Source of the DNA: Pseudomonadota bacterium
Lineage (GTDB): Bacteria > Pseudomonadota > Alphaproteobacteria > UBA1280 > RI-95
Assembly (NCBI GenBank): GCA_016125375.1
Contig: WGLU01000003.1
Coordinates: 1-36,953 of the forward strand
DNA length: 36,953 nt
Reading direction: 5' to 3'
A model generated the notes under the pieces. That model did not search any database. It saw only the letters and a program-made list of their open reading frames with translations, and was not told the origin of the DNA. Position numbers and translations under genes: made by a program. Positions 6,271 to 13,749 of this stretch are shown piece by piece; the first letter of the stretch is position 1, and every line of letters begins with the position of its first letter.

Positions 6271-7431
6271 TTACGGCCAGTCGGATGGTTTGACCCAGTT
6301 GCGGTAGGCATCACCCCGCTTGTCGAGGTAGGCGAGGCCCTTGTCGATCATGTCGAACGGGATGCGGTTGCCGCGTAGCCAGCTGTAGAAGGTGTCATAA
6401 TCCTCCTTGCTGATTTTGTGGCGCAAAGCATCCAGCAGTCCCTTGTACATGCCACGGTGTACGTCTTGCAGAATGTGCATGACATCTGTTTGGCGGCCCT
6501 CTTTTTCCAAAAGGCCATCCAGCCCGACCATGACCAGTGGGCACAGGTCGTAGTGAATATATTCGGATACGGCAAACGGCAGGTTCTCATCCGTCACCGG
6601 AATCTGGAACGGCTCTTTATAGTTTTTGAGCTGATTGAGGGGCTCGAAATCCGGTACGGTTGTGTTGTCGCCATCCGTGAGAAGCAAGTGTACTTTGTAG
6701 AGGAAACGCACGCGGTTATCGACCCACTTTGGATTATCGTGCATGACCAGATCCGACCATGAGGCGACGATTTCCAGATACTCGTCTTTTGTCAGGCCGT
6801 ATTCGTCGGGCTGTGTTTCCGGCCTTGGTCGGCGCTTGTTAAAAAGGTGCGATGTCGTATGCATGAAAGTTGCCAGCGAGCGCGGTACATCAAAGTTGCG
6901 GTACAGAGGCGTCATGAAAGGGCCCGGGTTCGGGAAAAGCCGTGTTTCCTTTGTGTCACCGTCACCGGCGCGCCCTGTCACGACGATGATGTAATGATCC
7001 TGTTTTTGTGTGGGCAGCAGGCCCAGTGGATACAGCTGCCGTACGCGGCGGTGGGCGTTCATAATCCAGACGTCAGCCGTCTGGAGCAGGCTAGGGTCGT
7101 ACCCTTTTGGTGACACGCGGTGCAAGGTGATACCTGCTTCCTCATGAGGGAATGTTTTCTCCTCCCAAGCGTCATTTTTCACCAAAACAACAGCTTGATC
7201 GCCGGGAAAAATAGCGCACCCGGGTTCGGTTGTTACACCACCGATGGCGCGCCATCCTTCCGGTACGGCTACGGCTTCACGCGGGTTGTCGGTAACCAGC
7301 AAGGTGTCGTCTTTCCAATTTGCGTGTCCGTGCTTGGTGACTCGGTCTGTTACTGCCGGAGGGGGCGGGCAAGCTTCTACAGAAAGAGCGCTAAACAGAC
7401 AGTATCCAATGATATATGGCAGCAATTTCAT
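6271..7431 (-). CDS. Exported protein, short member of the local three-paralogue family
   Basis: The frame extends to 7536, but the ATG at 7431 begins a proper signal peptide (MKLLPYIIGY..SVEA, cut before Cys21), giving 386 aa. The mature sequence follows the same plan as the N-terminal 370 or so residues of the two large genes next door. It shares a Cys at the mature N-terminus, a GCAIFP motif, RQLYPLGLLP, a RRPRP turn and a helix EYLEIVASWSDLV. It stops where those proteins enter their alpha/beta-hydrolase-like domain. Only this copy has an H-x-x-x-H (HTTSH, 191-195) in the helix before RRPRP. It is divergent from the other two across a 93-nt gap. The function is unknown; an exported binding or enzyme-like module is inference. 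Confidence 0.8.
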   Translation of the reverse strand: MKLLPYIIGYCLFSALSVEACPPPPAVTDRVTKHGHANWKDDTLLVTDNPREAVAVPEGWRAIGGVTTEPGCAIFPGDQAVVLVKNDAWEEKTFPHEEAGITLHRVSPKGYDPSLLQTADVWIMNAHRRVRQLYPLGLLPTQKQDHYIIVVTGRAGDGDTKETRLFPNPGPFMTPLYRNFDVPRSLATFMHTTSHLFNKRRPRPETQPDEYGLTKDEYLEIVASWSDLVMHDNPKWVDNRVRFLYKVHLLLTDGDNTTVPDFEPLNQLKNYKEPFQIPVTDENLPFAVSEYIHYDLCPLVMVGLDGLLEKEGRQTDVMHILQDVHRGMYKGLLDALRHKISKEDYDTFYSWLRGNRIPFDMIDKGLAYLDKRGDAYRNWVKPSDWP

Positions 7432-7462
7432 GTGATTAAGTGTACCTTTCAGCTCCCCATTC

Positions 7463-7490
7463 ATGATAGGGTCTTTATTATTTAATACAA
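7463..7490 (-). promoter_or_regulatory. Candidate promoter in the divergent paralogue gap
   Basis: The minus strand has TTGTAT, 16 nt, TATCAT, placing a start site about 25 nt before the ATG at 7431. The same 93-nt gap must also hold the promoter of the plus-strand gene at 7525. An AT-rich stretch at 7472-7490 is the likely shared region. Confidence 0.35.
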
Positions 7491-7524
7491 TGGTGCCCAC
7501 AAAAATACGAAGGAGAAAACAGAA

Positions 7525-9468
7525 ATGGGCCCCCATCTAGGGCTGGTTGCTGCTTTTTTGTCCATTCTGTTTTTTGGCCCTTTTTCACAAGGCTACGCTG
7601 TCGAGTGCTCCCCGATACCCCAACAACCCGCCCAACTGGGCCTGAGTGGCTATCAGGTATGGCATGGCGGCCAAACACAGGTCTTTAATCCCGTATCGGG
7701 CACAGCTTATAAAATCCCTATTGGTAGTATCGCTTTAGGGGCGGCGGTACATGATGGATGCGCTATTTATCCTGACGGTCAGGGGGGCGTTGTCGTTTCG
7801 GCTGCTACAAATAGCAGCCGTACGCTGGACCTGGGCACGCCCTTTCCCGTTCAGCTCGTGATGCCAGCCAATCTGGATGCCGCAGCACAGGCAGATGTTG
7901 CCACGCGTGTGCAGACTCTCTTCGACAAAATAAGAACGCTTTATCCGCTCGGTTTTGCTGCGGATGATCGCAGGTCCTACACCCTGTGGTTGAGCGCGGG
8001 CATGGCTGGCAGCGGCGAGCAGGCCGCTGACCTGTTGCATCCGCAAGAAGGCACTATGCTTGGCGTAATTGCCTTGCCGCCGGACCACCCCCGGTTCCAA
8101 CGAGAGGCGGTACAGGCCATTGTCAATTTGTTCACACGCCGCCCCCATCCGCAAATGGGGCCTCTCCAGCGTAAAGGCATTCCGGCACCGGATGGCATCG
8201 CTACAATGGCTGTCGACGACTACGATACCCTTGTTCAGGGGTATGCCCAGCTCGCCTTTGCTGAGACCGAGGAGGAGCTTCTGCTTCATCTGTATGATCT
8301 GATAACGGACTATGCAGGATACACAGACGGCCTTGATTGGACGCGTCCGTTGGATGTACTTTTGCGCTTCTTTGCAGGGAATCCGGATTACCTGACCACC
8401 TGGCAAGGCATGGGCACGGCAACACCGGAGGACAAACTGTTTTATAAGAATGTGGCAGCTCCGCTGGACGCATTACGGTTGGCTGTGTTGCTGCATCAGC
8501 AGGGACGGTCGCTGGAAGAGATATTCCGCTACGTCCATAGTGGAAAAGCAGATATTGTCGGCGCCGCTCTGGGGGCTGGGACGTATCCGACCTGGATGGC
8601 TGCACAGCGGCTGGATGATAGAACACACCTGTCGCCCCCCGATCCGCAAGAGAATGATTTTGGCCGAGAGTTTTATCTGGGTGCGGCACAGCTTGGCTGG
8701 CTGACATTACCGAAAATATCGGAGAACCAACGAATCCCGTCGCAAGGTGGGTTCCTTGATGGCAGGTACTACCGGCAGGCTGACGCAAAAATTGCATCGA
8801 AAGTCTTTCTGGTGACCAGTTTTACCGATGCGCTGAACGCCAGCTACAATGCCCAGCCGATGGAACTGATCAGCGCCAAGCTTATTCAGGCCTTGCTGGC
8901 ATATGGAGATGTGTTGTTCATCAACAGGTTCCGGCAGGGACAGTCGGTCAACGTGATGGACGAGTTTTATTATAACTGTGCCGAGCCAGACCTGCGCTGG
9001 GCTGTGAAAAAGGGCGGCATTCTGATGGAAGATGCCGTGCGTTGGCTTAAGTGGCAAGGCTATGAAGAAGTGTACGGCGTTGGCATCAGCCGCGGGGCGA
9101 CCGCATTGATTGCCGCTGCCGAGGATGTCCCTTTTGAGCAACTGTTTTTGATGAACCCCTGGCGTGGCAAGGATACAGAAGGGCTGAGCAAACAGGAACA
9201 GCTCAAACCCCAATGTGGCGGGGGCAATTTTATGAACGTGATGGAAGGTTTTGTCCGCCATACAAAGGCCAAGGCGATACATGCCGTATCCCATGACGAT
9301 CTGCTGGCGTATCTGGCGGCCAACAACTGGCTGGAACGGTACAAGGCGCTTTTTAATACCCACATATCATATATGCCTCCCCGCTGGATGCGGCAGTGGC
9401 TGTATGACACGACATACCCGCAGAAGTGGGTCAAAACAATTGAGCAAAAATTAGAACCGCAACAATAA
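7525..9468 (+). CDS. Large exported protein with C-terminal alpha/beta-hydrolase-like domain (intact GxSxG)
   Basis: The 647-aa product has a signal peptide (cut near QGYA/VEC). The N-terminal domain (about 28-370) has a Cys near the mature end, DGCAIYPDGQ, RTLYPLGFA, RRPHPQMGP and YDTLVQGYAQLAF. This is the plan shared with the short divergent gene and with the next gene. From about 425 the chain resembles an alpha/beta-hydrolase: KVFLVTSFTDA, then ALLAYGDVLFINRF, then WLKWQGYEEVYGVGISRGA with a GxSxG elbow (Ser522). His590 (AVSHDDLL) is a candidate catalytic base. A Cys pair (in NCAEPD and QCGGGN) is conserved in the paralogue. AGGAG lies 9 nt before the ATG. I do not recognise the family; substrate and reaction are unknown. 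Confidence 0.85.
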   Translation: MGPHLGLVAAFLSILFFGPFSQGYAVECSPIPQQPAQLGLSGYQVWHGGQTQVFNPVSGTAYKIPIGSIALGAAVHDGCAIYPDGQGGVVVSAATNSSRTLDLGTPFPVQLVMPANLDAAAQADVATRVQTLFDKIRTLYPLGFAADDRRSYTLWLSAGMAGSGEQAADLLHPQEGTMLGVIALPPDHPRFQREAVQAIVNLFTRRPHPQMGPLQRKGIPAPDGIATMAVDDYDTLVQGYAQLAFAETEEELLLHLYDLITDYAGYTDGLDWTRPLDVLLRFFAGNPDYLTTWQGMGTATPEDKLFYKNVAAPLDALRLAVLLHQQGRSLEEIFRYVHSGKADIVGAALGAGTYPTWMAAQRLDDRTHLSPPDPQENDFGREFYLGAAQLGWLTLPKISENQRIPSQGGFLDGRYYRQADAKIASKVFLVTSFTDALNASYNAQPMELISAKLIQALLAYGDVLFINRFRQGQSVNVMDEFYYNCAEPDLRWAVKKGGILMEDAVRWLKWQGYEEVYGVGISRGATALIAAAEDVPFEQLFLMNPWRGKDTEGLSKQEQLKPQCGGGNFMNVMEGFVRHTKAKAIHAVSHDDLLAYLAANNWLERYKALFNTHISYMPPRWMRQWLYDTTYPQKWVKTIEQKLEPQQ

Positions 9469-9478
9469 GGACGTGTCT

Positions 9479-11464
9479 ATGAAACCTTTCACCCTAGTTG
9501 TTACAGCAACAATCGCCAGCGGCATTGCCGTAAGCGCCAGTGCGCAATGTGCGTTGTTGCCCCAGTACACAGAGCACATTACCCTGCTGGGACACCAAAC
9601 ATGGAACAGTAACGGTCTGCGGATGTTCCCGGCAGATAAAGGAGCTGCCTATGCAGTGGACACCGGCTATAGAGTTGTCGGTGGCAAGGTTGACGAGGCA
9701 GGATGTGTAACCTATCCGGATGGCCAGACAGCTGTTCAGGTTGACAGCGACCAATTTATGACTGAACCCATTCGGTTCAACACCGACCGGTTTCAGGCGC
9801 ACCTTGTTTATCCAAAGAGCCTGCCCTCCCCAGATGTCACATTGATGCGCCAGACAATTCAGGCCGTCGCCGACAGGGTCAGCCGGATATATCCCCTCGG
9901 ATTTGCCCCCTCGAACAAGCAAGATTTTTATATTCTTTCAACCGCCGGCCTTGCCGGTGATGCGTACTTGAACACGCAACGGATTAAGGCACCCGCTGGT
10001 ACCAATCTGGCGGTTCTGGCACTGCCCCCCCGTCATCCGGACTTTGAGGCCGAGGTTATACGGGCAATGGTAGATGTTTATACGGTCTCGCGCCCCCATC
10101 CATTGATGGGCCCCAAAGAACGCTCCAACAAGCGTGACCGTAAAATCGACTTCGGCAAAACACTCTACACCCTCAATGTGGCTGACTATGATGCGCTCGT
10201 CGCATCCTGGGCAACCGTGGCGTTGGAAAGCAACAAAGACCGCAGACTGGAACGTCTTTATAACACGCTGGTAGACTACGCCGGATACATTGACACATCC
10301 AAGCGAACGGAAGCACAGGATCTTACCCTGTCACATATCCAGAACGACAAGTTTGCAGAGACATGGAAAAATCTGGATGCAGCTTCACCGGAGGATGCGT
10401 ATTTCTACCGCTACAACGCGTCCCTGGTGGACGCCATGCGTCTGACAGGTGAAGCGCTGAGCGCCGATGAAGATATTAAGGAAATTTTCACGGATATTAA
10501 CAAGGGTGAAGCGCTGTCATTGGCTGGAAAGCTTGGTGAGGATGCGGTAAAGCGTGCCATGGAAGGCTACCGCGCGACAGATGCCGATATGTTGCAAAGC
10601 CAGTCCATCACGCGTACGGCGGTCTTTGGGCAGGAGGTTTTTGATGCCGCGCAAAAAGCCGGCTATCTGGATGTACCGCCGTTACCTGAGAGTGAGGAGG
10701 TCTTTTCCCGTGGGGCACATCTGGATACGCGCCTCTACCAGCAGTCACAGGATAAGCTGGCCGACAAGGTGTTCTTGCTGACGACCTTCCAGCCTTCGGG
10801 TTTTGCCAATGGTAGCGTCCAGTCACTTGGGTACATTTTGGGCAATACCGTTCGCGCCCTGTTGACCAAAGGGGATGTTCTGGTTGTTGCGCGTGCCAAT
10901 GAAGGTCTGACCCGCGATGCCTTGCGCGATAGTCTGATGAGCTGCTCTGCGAATGAGTTTTCATGGAGTATGCGCAAAGCTGCCATCCACATGCAGGACA
11001 CGGTGAGCTGGCTCAGATGGCGCGGATATAAGCACGTTGAGGCTGTTGGTTTTGGTAAGGGTGCGCTGGCGCTTGTTGCTGATGCCGACGACAAAAACCT
11101 TGAGAAGATTTACGCATTCAACCCTTGGCGTGCCAGTGAGGATGCGCAGCTCAAGCCCTATGACACATGGCGTGGTCTGGACTATATCGCCACGCGTTAC
11201 CTGGTACCGGGTGTACCGAGTAAGCAATGTGGTGAGGATGCCATCCTGAAAGCGTTGGAGAGTCTGGTGCAGCCGGCTGACCGGGCAAAAATCACTGCCT
11301 TGTCAGGTGCCAATATGATGGCACACCTCAAGCAGTACGAGGGTTGGACACGACGTTACAACGCCATCTTCGGCAAAAACATCATCTACCCTGTTGGTAA
11401 ATGGAATTACCCATGGGCGGAGCCTGCCTTCTATCCGGACGAATGGATCGATAAGGTGGACTAA
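9479..11464 (+). CDS. Large exported paralogue with hydrolase-like domain, nucleophile Ser replaced by Gly
   Basis: The ATG at 9479 (AAGGA 7 nt before) gives 661 aa with a signal peptide cut after ASA/QC. It lies 10 nt after the preceding paralogue, so the two form an operon ended by a strong terminator. The same landmarks occur in the same order: GCVTYPDGQ, SRIYPLGFAPSNKQD, RPHPLMGP, YDALVASWATVAL, SPEDAYFYRYNASLVDAMRL, KVFLLTTFQ, and WLRWRGYKHVEAVGFGKGA. The elbow reads GFGKG, so Gly526 replaces the nucleophile Ser. The position matching His590 of the neighbour is Gly610 (ALSGANMM). Fold-specific residues such as NPWR and the two Cys are kept. It may be a non-catalytic partner or binding version of its neighbour (inference). 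Confidence 0.85.
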   Translation: MKPFTLVVTATIASGIAVSASAQCALLPQYTEHITLLGHQTWNSNGLRMFPADKGAAYAVDTGYRVVGGKVDEAGCVTYPDGQTAVQVDSDQFMTEPIRFNTDRFQAHLVYPKSLPSPDVTLMRQTIQAVADRVSRIYPLGFAPSNKQDFYILSTAGLAGDAYLNTQRIKAPAGTNLAVLALPPRHPDFEAEVIRAMVDVYTVSRPHPLMGPKERSNKRDRKIDFGKTLYTLNVADYDALVASWATVALESNKDRRLERLYNTLVDYAGYIDTSKRTEAQDLTLSHIQNDKFAETWKNLDAASPEDAYFYRYNASLVDAMRLTGEALSADEDIKEIFTDINKGEALSLAGKLGEDAVKRAMEGYRATDADMLQSQSITRTAVFGQEVFDAAQKAGYLDVPPLPESEEVFSRGAHLDTRLYQQSQDKLADKVFLLTTFQPSGFANGSVQSLGYILGNTVRALLTKGDVLVVARANEGLTRDALRDSLMSCSANEFSWSMRKAAIHMQDTVSWLRWRGYKHVEAVGFGKGALALVADADDKNLEKIYAFNPWRASEDAQLKPYDTWRGLDYIATRYLVPGVPSKQCGEDAILKALESLVQPADRAKITALSGANMMAHLKQYEGWTRRYNAIFGKNIIYPVGKWNYPWAEPAFYPDEWIDKVD

Positions 11465-11473
11465 CAACCAAAT

Positions 11474-11502
11474 AAAAAAGGCGGCCTTGTGGCCGCCTTT
11501 TT
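11474..11502. terminator. Strong bidirectional terminator
   Basis: A 7-bp GC stem (GGCGGCC/GGCCGCC) with a TTGT loop is flanked by six A on one side and a run of T on the other. It ends the paralogue operon from the left and the repeat-protein gene from the right. Confidence 0.92.
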
Positions 11503-11515
11503 AGTGCTCGGTCAC

Positions 11516-12514
11516 CTACCAGTCACCGCGGTCATCATCACTGTTGTAGGAGCAGTTTACACAGCTGCCGGAACAGTTGTATGTACCGCTACCACCGCAA
11601 CGGCTACCACAGCTGCAGGGGTTACCTGTATTTGACGAACAACCGCCTGTCGTGGTGGTGGTTGATCCTGACGGTGCGGCAGACGTACAGTTGACGCTGG
11701 AGCCGTCGGACGTACACCATTTGCCGCTTTGCAAGCTGCCAACCTGCGGGTCACTTTCGGCGGTCAGACCCTGGTCGGTTGCACATTCCCAGCCGCTCCC
11801 GTTCCAGCGCAGCTTTTGCGATGTGCCGCAAGCTGGCGGCAGGGTGTAGGCGTTGGATGTTGGCACAGTGGCATCACAAATCACCTGCACACCGTTAGAG
11901 CGGCAGAGTTTGCCGTTAGTCAGGCTGCCAACCTGCGGGTCGGTCTCGGTCGTGGCGGCGGTAGCACCCAATGCGTCGTTCACGCAGGTCCATGCTGTGC
12001 CGTTCCACTGAATTTTGTTATCACCGGTACAGGTCGGGATGTTACCCACGTTGCCGCTGCCCACATACAGCTGGCCGGCGGTGACGCGGTTGGTTACGTT
12101 CACGTTGCCCGACGGTACGCTCAGTCCGTTGTTCACGGTGGCGCCGTTGTTCATCGTGGCAGCACCATTCACAGTGGCGCCACCGCTTATTGTTGCGCCG
12201 CCGCTGTTTACGGTCAGGCCGTTGTTAACGGTGGCACCGTTAGTAAAGGTGAAATTGGGGACACACCCCTGCGCGTTAGCGCTGGCGTGCGTAGGTGCGT
12301 AAACCATACCGGCCGCCGTACAGGCGTTCATGCGGTCGTTTTCACCCTGAAGCGAAGTCACCTGCGCGTTCTGTTTTGCGCCTTCGCCGCCGCCGCGGGA
12401 GGAAGACGAGAAGAACTTGGTTTGTGCCTGTGTTGTTGTTGGCCAGGCGCCAAGCACGGCAGCCAGGACAAGAACGGCAACGGTCGTCAAAGTACCGGTT
12501 GCGCGAAACATCAT
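11516..12514 (-). CDS. Exported repeat-rich, Cys-containing surface protein
   Basis: The start is the ATG at 12514, with AAGGAG 6 nt before it; the frame itself extends further upstream. The 332-aa product has a signal peptide (cut after TQA). A short helical segment QNAQVTSLQGENDRMN may be a coiled coil. Residues 91-142 form a period-6 repeat built on NGATVN/NGLTVN/GGATIS. Two modules follow (about 162-218 and 226-279), each with a WNGxxWxC segment, then E(T/S)DPQVGSL, GKxCxSxGxxVxC. The C-terminus is Ser/Gly/Cys-rich (residues 291-321 hold eight Cys). Such architecture is typical of fibre, pilus-tip or tail-fibre-like surface proteins. Cell-surface attachment is inference; no membrane anchor or autotransporter barrel is seen. 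Confidence 0.8.
   Translation of the reverse strand: MMFRATGTLTTVAVLVLAAVLGAWPTTTQAQTKFFSSSSRGGGEGAKQNAQVTSLQGENDRMNACTAAGMVYAPTHASANAQGCVPNFTFTNGATVNNGLTVNSGGATISGGATVNGAATMNNGATVNNGLSVPSGNVNVTNRVTAGQLYVGSGNVGNIPTCTGDNKIQWNGTAWTCVNDALGATAATTETDPQVGSLTNGKLCRSNGVQVICDATVPTSNAYTLPPACGTSQKLRWNGSGWECATDQGLTAESDPQVGSLQSGKWCTSDGSSVNCTSAAPSGSTTTTTGGCSSNTGNPCSCGSRCGGSGTYNCSGSCVNCSYNSDDDRGDW
11678..12031 (-). repeat. Two WNG / DPQVGSL modules inside the surface-protein gene
   Basis: Residues 162-218 and 226-279 of the surface protein are two copies of one module: (K/L)xWNGxxWxC, a variable spacer, (T/S)DPQVGSLxxGKxC, then SxGxxVxC. The Cys positions are the same in both copies, implying the same disulfide pattern. 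Confidence 0.75.
12089..12244 (-). repeat. Hexapeptide repeat region in the surface-protein gene
   Basis: Residues 91-142 consist of about eight short units of the type N-G-A-T-V-N, mostly 6 residues with two 7-residue units. The regular Gly/Asn/Val pattern suggests a beta-helix or fibre shaft. The DNA copies differ at third positions, so it is not a recent tandem duplication. Confidence 0.7.
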
Positions 12515-12563
12515 AGCGGACTCCTTGTTTAGTTGTGCCAACTGCTGGCGCATTGTTGCACAC

Positions 12564-12592
12564 ATTCTAACCTTTATGAGTACCACTGGCAG
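12564..12592 (-). promoter_or_regulatory. Promoter of the surface-protein gene
   Basis: The minus strand reads CTGCCA, 17 nt, TAGAAT, with the -10 about 50 nt before the ATG at 12514. A small perfect hairpin (CAGTT/AACTG) sits just upstream of the -35, close to the end of corA. Confidence 0.45.
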
Positions 12593-12627
12593 TTGAAAAA
12601 CTGACAAATAGAGATATTAAGATGTTT

Positions 12628-13749
12628 TTATTTTTTATGGCCAATCCAGCCTTTGCGAAAAAAGTAATATGTAAACAGGATTGCGATGGAAAACATCATC
12701 GCCAGAGCAAAGGGATATCCCCACGCCCACTGGGTTTCCGGCATATTCCAGTGGGACACTTCAGGGTTGAAGTTCATCCCGTAGATGCCTGCTACAAACC
12801 CGAGCGGCATGAATATGGTTGCGATAATAGTTAGCACCTTCATCACTTCGTTCATCTTGTTACTGAGTGATGATAGATACAGTTCTGTCAGGCTGGCCGC
12901 TTGTTCGTGGTAGCTTTCCAGAATATCCAGAATACGGCTTACGTGGTCCTGGCAATCCCGCAGATAGAGGTCTGTCTGATCGCTGAATATCCTGTCGCCG
13001 TCACGCATCAGGGTACCCACAGCCTCTCGCAGGGGCCATGTGGCGCGACGCAGGGTCATGAGCTCACGCTTGAGGCCATGAATATGGCCCATGGTCGTAG
13101 ATTCCGGTTCGGCCAGAATGGTGTCCTCAATGCTGTCCAATAGCTGGCTGTACATGTCCAGTACTGGGAAATATCCGTCGATGATTGCATCTAGAATGGC
13201 ATAGGCCAGATAATCCGTACCGAACGTATGCAACCTGCTCTGGCCTTTGCGGATACGGTCCCGGACAGGGTCCAGACAATCGCCCGGCCGCTCTTGAAAG
13301 GTGAGCACATAACCTTTGCCCACAAAAAGGCTGACCTGCTCCATGTAAAGGCGTTGACCATTGGTGTGGACTTGAGCTTGACGGGTAACCACGTACATAT
13401 GGTCTTCAAAATCTTCGGTTTTGGGGCGCTGGTGGACGTTAACCACGTCTTCGAGTGCCAGCGGGTGAATATTAAAAAGGCGCCCTAGTTCTTCTAGGCG
13501 GGCAATGTCAGCCAATCCATCTACGTTGACCCAGACGTGCCCCCATTTTTTGCGGAGTGCAGGGATATCCGACAGGTCTTCGAGTGGATGTTCAATGACC
13601 TCGCCCTTATCAAAGGCCATGACGTACATCGCGGTTGGTTGGGCGTCCTGATGCGCTGCCAGCGTGCCGGGTGCGGTTCCCGGTTTATGGACGTGGTGCA
13701 GTTCGTGCGGTTTGCGGCGTACCAGTGCGGCAAGGGGGCTTTTGGCCAT
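12628..13749 (-). CDS. corA: CorA-type magnesium/cobalt transporter
   Basis: An inner-membrane pentameric divalent-cation channel. The 373-aa protein has the long cytoplasmic domain (WVNVDGLADI, LALEDVVNVHQRPKTEDF, YVVTRQAQ) and a long stalk helix. Two C-terminal membrane helices follow, separated by the signature YGMNFNPE, the GMN selectivity motif. The basic C-terminal tail (FRKGWIGHKK) is typical. All key elements are present and the length is slightly above average. The ATG at 13749 overlaps the TGA of the upstream mscS-type gene by one base, so the pair is translationally coupled. An in-frame TTG one codon earlier is unlikely. The Mg, Co or Zn preference cannot be decided from sequence. 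Confidence 0.93.
   Translation of the reverse strand: MAKSPLAALVRRKPHELHHVHKPGTAPGTLAAHQDAQPTAMYVMAFDKGEVIEHPLEDLSDIPALRKKWGHVWVNVDGLADIARLEELGRLFNIHPLALEDVVNVHQRPKTEDFEDHMYVVTRQAQVHTNGQRLYMEQVSLFVGKGYVLTFQERPGDCLDPVRDRIRKGQSRLHTFGTDYLAYAILDAIIDGYFPVLDMYSQLLDSIEDTILAEPESTTMGHIHGLKRELMTLRRATWPLREAVGTLMRDGDRIFSDQTDLYLRDCQDHVSRILDILESYHEQAASLTELYLSSLSNKMNEVMKVLTIIATIFMPLGFVAGIYGMNFNPEVSHWNMPETQWAWGYPFALAMMFSIAILFTYYFFRKGWIGHKK

Noticed and set aside
5184-6293. Long plus-strand ORF (369 aa) opposite the Hsp33 gene
   Set aside because: The minus-strand frame encodes a clear Hsp33-family protein. The plus frame shows no domain, signal or ribosome-binding site and is an antisense shadow.
7366-7431. 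Lipoprotein signal in the short paralogue (VEAC)
   Set aside because: The residue before Ala is Glu and -3 is Val, so a signal peptidase I cut before Cys is more likely. The matching Cys in the paralogues is also not in a lipobox.
12089-12244. Repeat region as a CRISPR-like or satellite array
   Set aside because: The repetition is at protein level with variable third positions inside an open frame, with no spacers.
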